From assembly GCF_014648475.1 (NCBI RefSeq), contig NZ_BMRE01000041.1:19029-83028 (forward strand): DNA of 64,000 nt. Reading direction: 5' to 3'. Made by a program: the position numbers and the translations under genes. Shown piece by piece: positions 43,684 to 52,591 of this stretch (the stretch's first letter is position 1; every line of letters begins with the position of its first letter). The notes below the pieces were generated by a model that saw only the letters and a list, made by a program, of their open reading frames with translations, was not told where the DNA came from and ran no database searches. Source of the DNA: Lentzea flava. GTDB taxonomy: Bacteria; Actinomycetota; Actinomycetes; Mycobacteriales; Pseudonocardiaceae.

Positions 43684-44616
43684 GTGGGCGCGGGGCGCGC
43701 GTTGGGGTTGTTGCTGGGCGTGGCCGCGGATGCGGTCTTCGGTGATCCGCGTCGATTTCACCCGGTAGCGGCATTCGGCAGCGCAGCGGCGGCCCTGGAG
43801 AAGCGCGTGTACGCCGACTCCCAGGCGGCCGGCGTCGCGTACTCGGCCGTGCTGGTGGGCGGCACCGCCGCCCTCGGCGTCGCGGTGGAACGCGTTGCCC
43901 GCCGCCACTGGCTGACGCAGGCGCTGGCGACCGGCGTGGCGACCTGGGTGGTGCTCGGCGGCCGTTCGCTGGCGGCCGAGGGCACCTCGATGGGACGGGA
44001 GCTGGACTCGGGCGACCTGGAGGCCGCCCGTTCGCGGTTGCCCAACCTGTGCGGCCGTGACGCTGCCCGGCTGGACACTCTTGGCCTGGCCCGCGCGACC
44101 GTCGAATCCGTGGCCGAGAACACCTCGGACGCCGTCGTGGCGCCGCTGTTCTGGGGCGCCGCCTTCGGCGTTCCCGGCCTGCTCGGCTACCGCGCGGCGA
44201 ACACGCTGGACGCGATGGTCGGCCACAAGTCCCCGCGCTACCTGCGCTTCGGCTGGGCCTCCGCCCGCCTCGACGACCTGCTGAACCTGCTGCCGTCACG
44301 GCTCGCGGCGTTGCTGACCATCGGCGGCGCCCCGGTCGTGGGCGGCTCGGCCACGCAGGCGCTGGAAACCTGGCGCCGCGACGCCTCGGCCCACCCGTCA
44401 CCCAACGCGGGCCAGGTGGAGGCGGCCTTCGCCGGCGCGCTGGAGATCCGCCTGGGCGGCCGCACCGTGTACTCGCACGGCGTCGAGGAACGCCCGGTGC
44501 TCGGCCACGGCCGCAACCCGGACTCAGGTCACGTGACGCGTGCGGTCGAGCTGTCCCGCGTCGTCGGCTTCGGTGCGGCCCTCGTCAGCGCCGTCATCGC
44601 CTTCTTCCGCAAGTAG
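43684..44616 (+). CDS. cbiB: Cobalamin biosynthesis protein CbiB/CobD
   Basis: 310 aa, four or five transmembrane helices. Conserved motifs: DAVFGDPRRFHPV at the N terminus, then SVAENTSDAVVAP and ANTLDAMVGHKSPRY. Integral-membrane enzyme that attaches the aminopropanol (phosphate) arm to adenosylcobyric acid to form adenosylcobinamide. GTG start with GGGGAGG upstream. Convergent with the SURF1 gene, overlapping by 93 bp. Homologue of Rv2236c. Confidence 0.9.
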   Translation: MGAGRALGLLLGVAADAVFGDPRRFHPVAAFGSAAAALEKRVYADSQAAGVAYSAVLVGGTAALGVAVERVARRHWLTQALATGVATWVVLGGRSLAAEGTSMGRELDSGDLEAARSRLPNLCGRDAARLDTLGLARATVESVAENTSDAVVAPLFWGAAFGVPGLLGYRAANTLDAMVGHKSPRYLRFGWASARLDDLLNLLPSRLAALLTIGGAPVVGGSATQALETWRRDASAHPSPNAGQVEAAFAGALEIRLGGRTVYSHGVEERPVLGHGRNPDSGHVTRAVELSRVVGFGAALVSAVIAFFRK

Positions 44617-45342
44617 CTCGGCGATCGACTTCTTGCGCTTGGGCCCTTCGTGCAGCACGCCACCCGGCCGTGCCTCGCGAATGGTGAAGTACAGCCACCC
44701 GCCGACCGCCATGACGCCGAACGCGATCCACTGCAGCGCGTAGGAGAAGAACGGCCCGGACTCGAGCCGCGGCAACGGCAACGTGTCGAGCGCCCCCGGC
44801 TGGTTCTCGATCAGCTGGTAGTAGCCGGGCTCGATGCCCGGCCCGACCGCGTTGTTGTTGATCGAGTAGATCTGCCTGCGCCCGTCCTGCTGGAACGCGG
44901 GCTGCTCGTTCGACTCGTTGGGCCTGGCCAGCCCGATGACCGTGACCTCGTCGGCGGGCGGTTTGGCGAAGTCCGGCGGCTTGATGCCGTTGACGGGCCG
45001 CACGTACCCGCGGTCGATCAGCACGGTGTGGCCGGTCGTGGTCCTGAACGGCGTGATGACCTCGAACGCGGCCTCACCCTGCACGGTCCTCAGCCGGGCC
45101 AGCGCTTCCAGTTCCGGCAGGTAGCGGCCCTTGATCTCCACCTTCTGCCACTCGTCGTGCCGCGCGCCGAACGGCACCGGATCGCTCTTGAGCGACTTGG
45201 TGATGGCGGCGTTCTGCGCCTGGCGCTCGTCGTTGCGGCCGAACTGCCACGGGGACAGGAAGTAGATGCAGGCACCCGCGAACACCCAGACGGCCAGGGT
45301 CAGCGCCAGCCAGCCAGGCCTGAGGAGGAACTTGAAGCGCAC
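44524..45342 (-). CDS. SURF1-family cytochrome oxidase assembly protein
   Basis: 272 aa. N-terminal helix (LALTLAVWVFAGACIYFL) followed by FGRNDER, and a second helix near residue 215; conserved GxRHxEWxxV-like segment (FGARHDEWQKVEIKGRY) and TVLIDRGYV. Assembly factor for aa3 oxidase. A charged C-terminal tail (KKSIAELLAEEGDDGADEG) is encoded in the overlap with cbiB. GTG start, 4 nt after the DUF1349 stop. Homologue of Rv2235. Confidence 0.88.
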   Translation of the reverse strand: MRFKFLLRPGWLALTLAVWVFAGACIYFLSPWQFGRNDERQAQNAAITKSLKSDPVPFGARHDEWQKVEIKGRYLPELEALARLRTVQGEAAFEVITPFRTTTGHTVLIDRGYVRPVNGIKPPDFAKPPADEVTVIGLARPNESNEQPAFQQDGRRQIYSINNNAVGPGIEPGYYQLIENQPGALDTLPLPRLESGPFFSYALQWIAFGVMAVGGWLYFTIREARPGGVLHEGPKRKKSIAELLAEEGDDGADEGRTEADDAGQLDRTRHVT

Positions 45343-45346
45343 AACT

Positions 45347-45895
45347 TCACGGTAGTTGCGTGACCTGGACCTCGTGGAACTGGGTCACGAACCCCTCGCC
45401 TTCCGGCGACGCGGCCATCACCCCGACCTTGGTCTCGATCTGCGGCGGGAAGTAGGCCTTGCGCAACACCTTGGCCGGCTCCTCACCGTCGAGGCCGTAC
45501 CGCACCCACACCGCGTCACCCCTGCGCTCGGCAACGATCGTGAACCGCTCGAACCCGTCCACCAGCGCCAGGTTCCAGTCCGAGAAACCCCTGGTCACCA
45601 CGGTGCTCGCCTGCCGCTTCCCGTCGAACACCTCGACGCCGGCCTTGATCCAGTTCTCGCCGTCGATCACCAGCCCGACCCCGGCGTGGTCGTACTGCGC
45701 CGCGTACTCGCCGCTGAACGTCGCCGTGATGGTGAAGTCGCCGGCCACGGTCACGCCGTAGAGGTGGCCGTTGTCGCGGATCACGCCGTTGCCGGTCAGG
45801 CGCCAGAAGTCCGACAGCGGGTCGGCGTGCACGGTCAGGGGATCGGCCGACCACTTCCGCGGCTCGTTGAGCCACGTCCACCCGGTGAAGTCCAT
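45347..45895 (-). CDS. DUF1349 protein
   Basis: 182 aa, concanavalin-like beta-sandwich family (DUF1349) of unclear enzymatic role. Motifs: DPLSDFWRLTGNGVIRDNGH and DHAGVGLVIDGENWIKAGVE, typical of the family. Start ATG 45895 with AGGA 8 nt upstream; a longer reading frame is open upstream but overlaps the divergent regulator on the other strand. Upstream gene of the SURF1 operon. Confidence 0.8.
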   Translation of the reverse strand: MDFTGWTWLNEPRKWSADPLTVHADPLSDFWRLTGNGVIRDNGHLYGVTVAGDFTITATFSGEYAAQYDHAGVGLVIDGENWIKAGVEVFDGKRQASTVVTRGFSDWNLALVDGFERFTIVAERRGDAVWVRYGLDGEEPAKVLRKAYFPPQIETKVGVMAASPEGEGFVTQFHEVQVTQLP

Positions 45896-46018
45896 GAACT
45901 CATCCTGGCACGCTCGACCAGCCAGAACGACCGCCCAGCGACGATCTTCATCGGCTCGGCCGATCACCTTGGCCGATGAACCGGGCCGGTGTCGGTGCTC
46001 GGCAGTACGTTCGAGGTG

Positions 46019-47314
46019 ATGGACAGGTTCAAGGCCTACTGGGACCGTCCCGAGATGCGTGACGCGCTGGCCCGTCGCGACATCGGGACGGTCTTTCGGC
46101 TGCTCGTGCAGGACGGCGTCCCGCAGCGCGAACTCGCGGAGATCACGCGCCAGAACCAGTCCGAGATCTCCGAGATCATCGGCGGCCGTCAGGTCATGGC
46201 TTACGAGTTGCTCGAACGCATCGCGCTCAGCCTCGGCGTCCCGAGGGGCTATCTCGGGCCGGCGTACGAGGCGATCAGCCCGCCGCCGTCGCAGGACGAG
46301 GCCGCGAAACGCGCCTCGTTCCTCGCTCACGCGGCCGAAGCCGTGCTCGGCCAACCGGTGTTCGGCAGTGCGGAGAGGACAGCGCCCGTGGCCGAGGCGA
46401 CGCCCGTGCCGTCCCAGGTGGGGGCGAGCGACGTCGAGATCCTCAACCGCGTGCTGCACGACCTGACCAGCTTGGAGTCGCAGTTCGGCGGTGGAGTGGT
46501 GCTGGCGGCGGTCGAGGGCCAGCTGCGGTGGGCGCGTGGCCTGCTGGAGGCGTCGATGCGCGATGCCGTCAAGCCCGCCCTGTTCGAGGCGGTGGCGTTG
46601 CTGCACAGGCGTGCGTCGAGCGCGGCGTTCGACATGGGCAGCCTCGATCAGGCACGAGACCACCTCCTCGCGGCACTGGAGCTCGTCCAGGCCGCGCGGA
46701 ACCTGCCCCTGCAGGCGATGTTGTTCTACTGCGCGGGTCGGATGGAGCAGTACCACGGACCGCCCGACGCGGCGTTGAGGTTGTTCCAGTTCGGCTACCC
46801 CGTGGCGTTGGCGTCGAGATCGCCGAGGCTGTGCGCGTTGCTGGAAGTGCGGGAGGCCCGTTGTTACGCGGTCATGGGCAACCGGGAGTCGGCCGAGCGG
46901 TCCTTGTCGCTCGCCGTGGAGAACTTTCACACGGAAGGTGAGCTGCCCGAATGGCTGAAGTTCTTCGACGAGTCCGAACTTCTCGCCGCGGTCGGCGTGA
47001 CCTGGGCCGAGCTGGGTGAGTGGGACAGGGCGGTCGCCGCCCTCCGGCGGAGTCTGCGGCAGCGAGACGACGACTACGCGCTGGCTCGCTCCTTCGACCT
47101 CGCCGAGTTGGCGACGTGCCACCTCCGCGGCGGTGACGTCGATGAGGGCGTGCGCGTGGCGACGAGGTCGTTGGACCTCGTCGGCCAGTTGAACAGCAGG
47201 CGCGCCCGCGACCGCCTTGCCCCGCTGGAACGCGCCGCTCGCCGTGGTGGTGCGGAAACGCTCGGTGTTGTGCAGCGGATCACAGCCATGCGCCGACAGG
47301 TCACGGCTTCCTGA
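46019..47314 (+). CDS. XRE-type regulator with TPR-like C terminus
   Basis: 431 aa. N-terminal helix-turn-helix: QRELAEITRQNQSEISEIIGGR. Residues about 150-430 are helical, TPR-like (LLHRRASSAAFDMGSLDQAR, LSLAVENFHTEGELPEW). This is a signal-responsive XRE/TPR regulator type common in actinomycetes. Start ATG 46019 follows GAGG closely; GTG 46016 or GTG 45989 are options. Divergent from DUF1349 with 123 nt between them. Converges with the phosphatase, 13-nt gap. Confidence 0.8.
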   Translation: MDRFKAYWDRPEMRDALARRDIGTVFRLLVQDGVPQRELAEITRQNQSEISEIIGGRQVMAYELLERIALSLGVPRGYLGPAYEAISPPPSQDEAAKRASFLAHAAEAVLGQPVFGSAERTAPVAEATPVPSQVGASDVEILNRVLHDLTSLESQFGGGVVLAAVEGQLRWARGLLEASMRDAVKPALFEAVALLHRRASSAAFDMGSLDQARDHLLAALELVQAARNLPLQAMLFYCAGRMEQYHGPPDAALRLFQFGYPVALASRSPRLCALLEVREARCYAVMGNRESAERSLSLAVENFHTEGELPEWLKFFDESELLAAVGVTWAELGEWDRAVAALRRSLRQRDDDYALARSFDLAELATCHLRGGDVDEGVRVATRSLDLVGQLNSRRARDRLAPLERAARRGGAETLGVVQRITAMRRQVTAS

Positions 47315-47327
47315 AGATTGACCGTCC

Positions 47328-47780
47328 TCAGAGCTGCTCGCGCACCCACGCGATCATCCCCGGCATCGCCGCCTCGATCATGACCAGCACTTCTTCGAAC
47401 CCGGACCGGTCCCCGTAGTACGGATCCGGCACGTCCACGCCGTCCGCGTCCGGGTCGAACGAGCGCAGCAGCCTGATCCGGTCCGGATCCGCCATCCGGC
47501 GCAACGCTCGCAGGTGGCCGGTGTCGAGCGCGACCAGCAGATCCGCGTCCAGGTGCAGGTCAGAGACCTGGGCGGCCACGTGGTCGGTCGGATATCCGTT
47601 GTCCGCCAACGTCTTCAACGCTCGCGGGTCCGCGGGGTCGCCCACGTGCCAGCCACCGGTGCCGGCGCTGGACACGGTGACGAAAGACGACAATCCTTCG
47701 CGGGACAGCCATTCTCGGAAGACGAGCGCTGCCATGGGGGACCGGCAGATGTTGCCGGTGCAGACAAAGGCGACCTTCAC
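47328..47780 (-). CDS. Low-molecular-weight protein-tyrosine phosphatase
   Basis: 150 aa. P-loop CTGNICRSP (Cys7, Arg13), and the general-acid Asp in VPDPYYGDRSGF. Dephosphorylates tyrosine, in the Rv2234 (PtpA) family. Starts at GTG 47780, with GTG 47786 also possible; longer frames run antisense into the aminotransferase. Part of the conserved cbiB-rnhA block. Confidence 0.9.
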   Translation of the reverse strand: MKVAFVCTGNICRSPMAALVFREWLSREGLSSFVTVSSAGTGGWHVGDPADPRALKTLADNGYPTDHVAAQVSDLHLDADLLVALDTGHLRALRRMADPDRIRLLRSFDPDADGVDVPDPYYGDRSGFEEVLVMIEAAMPGMIAWVREQL

Positions 47781-47843
47781 CGCCACACGGTAACGCTCAA
47801 CCGCTGTCGCAAGATGTACGGACAAACGACATGGAGGCCGCCC

Positions 47844-48050
47844 ATGCAGACTGGTACCGACGTGCCCCCGCAACGGGAGATCATCGGGTGCACCGACGCC
47901 CTCGGGCGCCGTCGTGCGTTCGAGGTGTACCTCAACGAGAAGGGGCGCGTCTGCTTCCGCACCCCGCCCGGTGAGTCCGCGCAGCTCGACGCGTTCCAGC
48001 TGGACGAGCTGATCAGCCACCTCACCGAGCTCCGCCGCTACATGCAGTGA
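47844..48050 (+). CDS. Small conserved hypothetical protein
   Basis: 68 aa. MQTGTDVPPQREIIGCTDALG at the start, ending in a helix QLDELISHLTELRRYMQ. ATG 47844 has GGAGG 6 nt upstream. No family recognised; similar short orphans sit in this spot in related genera. Divergent from the phosphatase. Confidence 0.65.
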   Translation: MQTGTDVPPQREIIGCTDALGRRRAFEVYLNEKGRVCFRTPPGESAQLDAFQLDELISHLTELRRYMQ

Positions 48051-48086
48051 CGCGGTGCTCTGAGCTGGTCGCCTAGAATCCCGGCG

Positions 48087-49082
48087 ATGACCAGCCCAGA
48101 CCTGCGCCACCACGGTGACGTCGACGCCGCACCCGGCCTCGCCGACTTCGCCGTCAACGTGCGGGTGCCGCACCCGCCCGATTGGCTGCGCGAACGGCTG
48201 GCCGCGGCGCTCGGCGACCTGGGACGTTATCCCTCGAAGCTCGCCGAGGAGCGCGCCCGTGCGGCCGTCGCACGCCGCCACGGGCGCTCTCCCGACGAGG
48301 TTCTGCTGCTCAACGGTGCCGCTGAGGGCTTCGCGCTGCTGCCGAAGCTCGCGCCGCGCCGGGTGGCGATCGTCCACCCCGGTTTCACCGAGCCCGAAGT
48401 GGCGTTCCGCGACGCCGGAATTCCGGTCGAGCACGTGCTGCTCGACGGCGACTTCCAGCTGCGCGGCGCACGAACGGACGCCGACCTCACCGTCATCGGC
48501 AACCCGACGAATCCCACGTCGGTGCTGCACTCCAGGGCAACGCTGAAGGCCCTGCCCGGCAGGCTCGTCGTGGACGAGGCGTTCATGGACGCCGTGCCCG
48601 GCGAACCGGAGTCGCTCGCGCACGACCCGGACGTGCTGGTGCTGCGCAGCCTCACCAAGACCTGGGGCCTCGCCGGCCTGCGGGCCGGTTACTTCCTCGG
48701 CGACCCCGAGACGCTCGCGACACTGGCGCACGGACGCCCGCACTGGCCCGTCGGCAGCCTGACGCTCGAAGCGATCACCGCGTGCTGCGAGCCGGAGGCG
48801 CTGGAGGCGTCGCACCGGTACGCGCTGGAGGCCGTCGAGCACGCCGCGTACGCCTTGGAGCAGCTCCAAGATCTGGTCGTCGTGCCGCCGAGAGCGCCGT
48901 TCATGCTGATCAGGGTGCCGAGGGGCACGCGGGAGGCGTTGCGGGACAAGGGGATCGCTGCCCGGCGCTGCGACACGTTCCCCGGTCTCGACGACACGTA
49001 CCTGCGCGTGGCGATCCGGCCGCCGGAGGAGTTCGCGGTGTTCGTCGACGCGCTGCGGGTAGTGATGGAGGAACTGGCTTGA
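48087..49082 (+). CDS. cobC: CobC-like PLP aminotransferase/decarboxylase
   Basis: 331 aa. Fold-type I PLP enzyme with Schiff-base Lys191 in LRSLTKTWGLAGLRAGY and GNPTNPTS for cofactor binding. Homologue of Rv2231c; in cobalamin biosynthesis L-threonine-phosphate decarboxylase (CobC/CobD) provides the aminopropanol arm that CbiB attaches. Start ATG 48087. Its stop overlaps a TTG start. Confidence 0.82.
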   Translation: MTSPDLRHHGDVDAAPGLADFAVNVRVPHPPDWLRERLAAALGDLGRYPSKLAEERARAAVARRHGRSPDEVLLLNGAAEGFALLPKLAPRRVAIVHPGFTEPEVAFRDAGIPVEHVLLDGDFQLRGARTDADLTVIGNPTNPTSVLHSRATLKALPGRLVVDEAFMDAVPGEPESLAHDPDVLVLRSLTKTWGLAGLRAGYFLGDPETLATLAHGRPHWPVGSLTLEAITACCEPEALEASHRYALEAVEHAAYALEQLQDLVVVPPRAPFMLIRVPRGTREALRDKGIAARRCDTFPGLDDTYLRVAIRPPEEFAVFVDALRVVMEELA

Positions 49083-49912
49083 AGCTCGCCGACGTGATCG
49101 CGGTGCTGGAGTCCGCGTATCCGCCAAGGACCGCCGAGAAGTGGGACGCGGTCGGGCTGGTGTGCGGTGACCCTGCCGAGGAGGTCACGCGCGTCCTGGT
49201 CTGCGTCGACCCGACGTCGTCCACTGTGGACGAAGCCGTCGAGTGCGGCGCGCAGCTCGTGCTGGCGCACCACCCGCTGCTTCTGCGCGGCGTCAACGGA
49301 GTTCCCGCCGACGACCCCAAGGGTGCGTTGGTGCACAAGCTGATCCGGAACCGCGCCGCCCTGTATTGCGCGCACACCAACGCGGACAGCGCCCTGCCCG
49401 GCGTCTCGGACGCGTTGGCGAAAGCCATCGGGCTCACGGTCGCCGGGCCGCTCGAACCCGCGCCCGCGGACCTGCCGGAGGACACCGGAACGGGTCGCAT
49501 CGGCGAGCTGCCCGAGGCCGAACCGCTGAGGGTCTTCGCCCAGCGCGTGGCCGACGCCCTGCCCGCCACGGTGCAGGGCGTGCGCGCGGCCGGCGACCCG
49601 GAACGCCTGATCAAGCGGGTCGCGGTGTGCGGCGGCGCCGGCGACAGCTTCCTCGGCACGGTGCAGCGCGCGGGCGTCGACGCCTACGTGACGGCCGACC
49701 TGCGGCACCACCCCGCGAGCGAGCACATCGAGTCCGGCGGCCCCGCGCTGGTGGACGTCGCGCACTGGGCCAGCGAGTGGCCGTGGTGCGAGCAGGCGGC
49801 GGAGATCCTGCGGGAGGCGTTCGGCGGTAGGGTCGACGTACTCGTCTCCACCCGCCGGACCGATCCGTGGACAGTCGGGGCGACGAGATCAGCAGCAGGA
49901 GGACATGCGTGA
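49079..49912 (+). CDS. NIF3-like dinuclear-metal protein
   Basis: 277 aa. Metal-binding LVLAHHPLLLRG, HTNAD, and LRHHPASEH typical of the NIF3/YbgI family; a GTP cyclohydrolase 1 type 2-like fold, biochemical function unclear. TTG start at 49079 has GGAGG 7 nt upstream and overlaps the previous stop, so the unusual start is credible. Rv2230c homologue. Confidence 0.88.
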   Translation: MKLADVIAVLESAYPPRTAEKWDAVGLVCGDPAEEVTRVLVCVDPTSSTVDEAVECGAQLVLAHHPLLLRGVNGVPADDPKGALVHKLIRNRAALYCAHTNADSALPGVSDALAKAIGLTVAGPLEPAPADLPEDTGTGRIGELPEAEPLRVFAQRVADALPATVQGVRAAGDPERLIKRVAVCGGAGDSFLGTVQRAGVDAYVTADLRHHPASEHIESGGPALVDVAHWASEWPWCEQAAEILREAFGGRVDVLVSTRRTDPWTVGATRSAAGGHA

Positions 49913-50646
49913 AAGCCGATCCCGCAGTGCAGCGCAGGCTGCTCGACCTGGCCGAGGTCGATGCCGAACTGGCGCGTGTCACCCACCGTCGCCGCACGCT
50001 GCCCGAGATCGCGGAGATCGCCGAGGCCGAGCAGCTGGTCCGCACGAAGCAGGACGCGCTGGTGGCCGTCGAGACGACGCTGGGCGACCTCGACCGCGAC
50101 GTGAAGCGCCAGGAGACCGAGATCGACCAGGTCCGCGCCCGCGAGGAGCGCGACCGCAAGCTGATGCAGTCCGGCTCGGTCGGCGCGAAGCAGCTCACCG
50201 ACCTCGAGCACGAGCTCGCCACCCTGCAGCGCCGTCAGGGCGTCCTGGAAGACGACCTGCTGGAGCTGATGGAACGTCGTGAGGCCGTCGAGGCGGACGT
50301 GTCGTTCGCCCGCGTGGAGCTGGACAAGGCCCGCGAGGCGCTGGAGGCCGCCACGAGCCGCCGTGACGCCGCCCTCGCCGACCTGGAGTCGACCGAGATC
50401 AAGCGCACCGCCGACCGCTCGATGATGGCCAAGGGCTTCCCGGACGACCTGCTGAAGCTCTACGACCGCCAGCGCGAGCAGCGCGGCATCGGCGCGGCGC
50501 CGTTCCAGTCCCGTCGCTGCGGCGCGTGCCGGATCGAGCTGGACCGCAGCGCGTTGTCGAAGGTGAAGGAAGCGGCCGCCGACGAGGTCGTGCGGTGCGA
50601 GGAGTGCGGCGCGATCCTGGTTCGCGTGGCGGAACCGGGCCAGTGA
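49909..50646 (+). CDS. CT398-like coiled-coil zinc-ribbon protein
   Basis: 245 aa. Residues 1-190 are a long antiparallel coiled coil; the C terminus has a zinc ribbon CGAC...CEEC. Known as the C4-type zinc ribbon family (Rv2229c, CT398-like), function uncertain. GTG 49909 with AGGAGG 6 nt upstream, overlapping the NIF3 stop. A strong hairpin follows. Confidence 0.88.
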   Translation: MKADPAVQRRLLDLAEVDAELARVTHRRRTLPEIAEIAEAEQLVRTKQDALVAVETTLGDLDRDVKRQETEIDQVRAREERDRKLMQSGSVGAKQLTDLEHELATLQRRQGVLEDDLLELMERREAVEADVSFARVELDKAREALEAATSRRDAALADLESTEIKRTADRSMMAKGFPDDLLKLYDRQREQRGIGAAPFQSRRCGACRIELDRSALSKVKEAAADEVVRCEECGAILVRVAEPGQ

Positions 50647-50652
50647 CGTGAA

Positions 50653-50674
50653 GGGCCCGGCGCAGGCCGGGCCC
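50653..50674. terminator. Bidirectional hairpin terminator
   Basis: GGGCCCGGC (50653-50661) pairs perfectly with 50666-50674, loop GCAG. Located between the zinc ribbon gene and the convergent WXG100-like gene. It marks the break where the conserved block is interrupted. Confidence 0.65.
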
Positions 50675-50684
50675 CTGGTCGTGC

Positions 50685-51410
50685 TCAGCCGGTGATGGCC
50701 TGCGGCCACTTCCCTCCTGGCAGCTTGATGTCGCTCATCATGCCCCTGACCTCGAGCGTCTTGCTCAGCGCCTCGACCAGCCGGTTGATGATGCCGACCA
50801 GGTGCGTCAGCGATTTCTCGACGAGCGATCCCACGAGGTCGGCGACGTCGGAGACCGCGAACGGGATGTTGACCACCGTGCCCGCGTTGATCACCGCCTT
50901 GACGAGAGCGCCCGCGACCTCGGTCAGCATGCCGAGGAGCTCGGTCATGTACTCGGTGTTGTACTTGGCGATCTCCATCAGCCACTTGCCGATCTCGCCC
51001 GCCTTGGTGGCGACCACGCCGATCGCCTCGTTCTGCGTCGCGACCTTGGCCTGGTAGGCGGTGCTGGCGGTGCCCTCCCAGTAGTAGGGCAGGTTGCCCG
51101 GCTGGTGGGCGAGCCCGTTCATCGGGTTCTTCACGTTGTCGATCCAGTTGAAGGCCTGCACGATCAGCCCGATGACCGGTGCGTAGTGGTCCCTCGCGGT
51201 CCTCGCCAGCTGGATCACCTTCTGCAGCGCCTCACGGATCTGCTTGATCTTCTGGGAGATCCACCACATCACCGGCACGCCGAGCACGATCCGCCAGTTG
51301 TTGACCGTGTCGATCAGGGCCTGGAACTGCTGCCTGCACTCCTCGACCTTCTGTTCGACACCGGAGAAGCTCTTCTCCAGCTGCGCCGGGAAATCTGCCA
51401 GGTCGGTCAT
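50685..51410 (-). CDS. WXG100-superfamily T7SS protein
   Basis: 241 aa, almost entirely helical; MTDLADFPAQLEKSFSGVEQ then a membrane-active looking WWISQKIKQIREALQK, NLPYYWEGTASTAY (WEG resembling WxG) and long C-terminal helices. Typical of LXG/WXG100-type secretion substrates or chaperones without an obvious toxin domain. GGAG ribosome site at ATG 51410. Third gene of a small T7SS-like set. Confidence 0.7.
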   Translation of the reverse strand: MTDLADFPAQLEKSFSGVEQKVEECRQQFQALIDTVNNWRIVLGVPVMWWISQKIKQIREALQKVIQLARTARDHYAPVIGLIVQAFNWIDNVKNPMNGLAHQPGNLPYYWEGTASTAYQAKVATQNEAIGVVATKAGEIGKWLMEIAKYNTEYMTELLGMLTEVAGALVKAVINAGTVVNIPFAVSDVADLVGSLVEKSLTHLVGIINRLVEALSKTLEVRGMMSDIKLPGGKWPQAITG

Positions 51411-51417
51411 GGTGCTC

Positions 51418-51780
51418 CTACGCGTGGAAGAACGTGTCGATGTCGATCTCGTTGATGTCCTCGACGCGGTCGTACTCGTCCGCGATCTTGCGCAGCGTCC
51501 CGTCGATCTGCTCGAACTCGGTGATCGCGGACTGCAGCAGGCCCTCCATGAAGCCGCGGAACGCCTCGTAGTTCGCGGCCTCCTTCTGGGCGTTGTAGGC
51601 CGCCGCGGACAACCCGTGCTGGCCGAGGACGACGGCGTCGAAGACGGCGAACGCGGGAGGGGCGAGATGCGCGCCCTGCACCGCCTGCAGGATCGGCCTG
51701 GTCGCCGCCGCGCGCTCGACCCAGAGCTTGCCCTCCGCCCGCAGCTTCGGTGTGACGATCTTGAACTTGTCGTTTCCCAT
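51418..51780 (-). CDS. Helical T7SS-associated small protein
   Basis: 120 aa, helical, MGNDKFKIVTPKLRAEGKL. Length and helical hairpin pattern fit a type VII partner protein. ATG 51780 is chosen over an upstream frame. It lies between YbaB-like (1 nt) and WXG100-like genes (7 nt), so it is in the same operon. Confidence 0.6.
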   Translation of the reverse strand: MGNDKFKIVTPKLRAEGKLWVERAAATRPILQAVQGAHLAPPAFAVFDAVVLGQHGLSAAAYNAQKEAANYEAFRGFMEGLLQSAITEFEQIDGTLRKIADEYDRVEDINEIDIDTFFHA

Positions 51781-51781
51781 G

Positions 51782-52483
51782 TCAGTCCCTGTCGTCGAAC
51801 ACGTTGACCGCCGAGAAGTACTCGTCGTCGGCTTCCCCACCACCGCGCGGCCGTGCCGGTCGCGGCGGTTCGCCGGAGTCGACCCCGAGTCCCGCGCGGA
51901 CGAACAGCTGCAGCGCCTCCTGGGACAGCGCGGTCTCGGAGACGTTCCTGGCCAGGACGTGCGGATCGCCGTTGATCGAGAGCGGACCGCCGCCGCGCAG
52001 CCGCATCGTCAGATAGCCGAGCGGGCTGCGCACCTCCGTGAAGTCCGCCCGCGGTGGTGCCTGCGCCTCGCGCCGGATCGCGTCGAAGCGGTCCTCGATC
52101 GCGTTGAGCCGCGCACTGGTCCGCGCCACCCACTCCTCGATCGGCAGGTCCGTCAGGTCCACAGTGGTCTCGGCCGTCGCCGCCGGACGGTTCGGCGGCC
52201 GGTGCGCGAGCTCGACCGCGGCCGCGCGCTGAGCCGCGGTCAGGTAGGTGCGGTAGATCGCCTCTGGCAACACCTGCGCGGGGATGTTCTCGTTCCACCG
52301 CGGCCGGATCCGCACACCGACGACCATCCGCGCCTTGTTCACCGTCACGACGACGAACCCGCTCGGGTCGCGCGCCTCGTACTTGTCGGAGGGCTGCAGC
52401 TGGGTCAGCTCCGCGAGCGCGGCACGGGTCCTCGGATCGTCCGGGACGTCGATCGTCGGCAGCTCAACGTGGTCAAGCGCCAC
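51782..52483 (-). CDS. YbaB-like T7SS-associated protein
   Basis: 233 aa. An N-terminal beta-rich YbaB/EbfC-like region (GFVVVTVNKARMVVGVRIRP), a helical middle, and a C-terminal tail. Start GTG 52483 with GGGGAGG upstream. First gene of the set; accompanies WXG100-like proteins as in the Wadjet-interrupting cassette. Confidence 0.6.
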   Translation of the reverse strand: MALDHVELPTIDVPDDPRTRAALAELTQLQPSDKYEARDPSGFVVVTVNKARMVVGVRIRPRWNENIPAQVLPEAIYRTYLTAAQRAAAVELAHRPPNRPAATAETTVDLTDLPIEEWVARTSARLNAIEDRFDAIRREAQAPPRADFTEVRSPLGYLTMRLRGGGPLSINGDPHVLARNVSETALSQEALQLFVRAGLGVDSGEPPRPARPRGGGEADDEYFSAVNVFDDRD

Positions 52484-52591
52484 CGCGCCTCCCCAGAATT
52501 CCGGTCTGATCGCACAAATTCATCGCGACCGTAACCGCGAGTGGACCGGGGAGGCCGTCGTCGGCGGGATTTTGTTCCGAAACCAGGCGTA

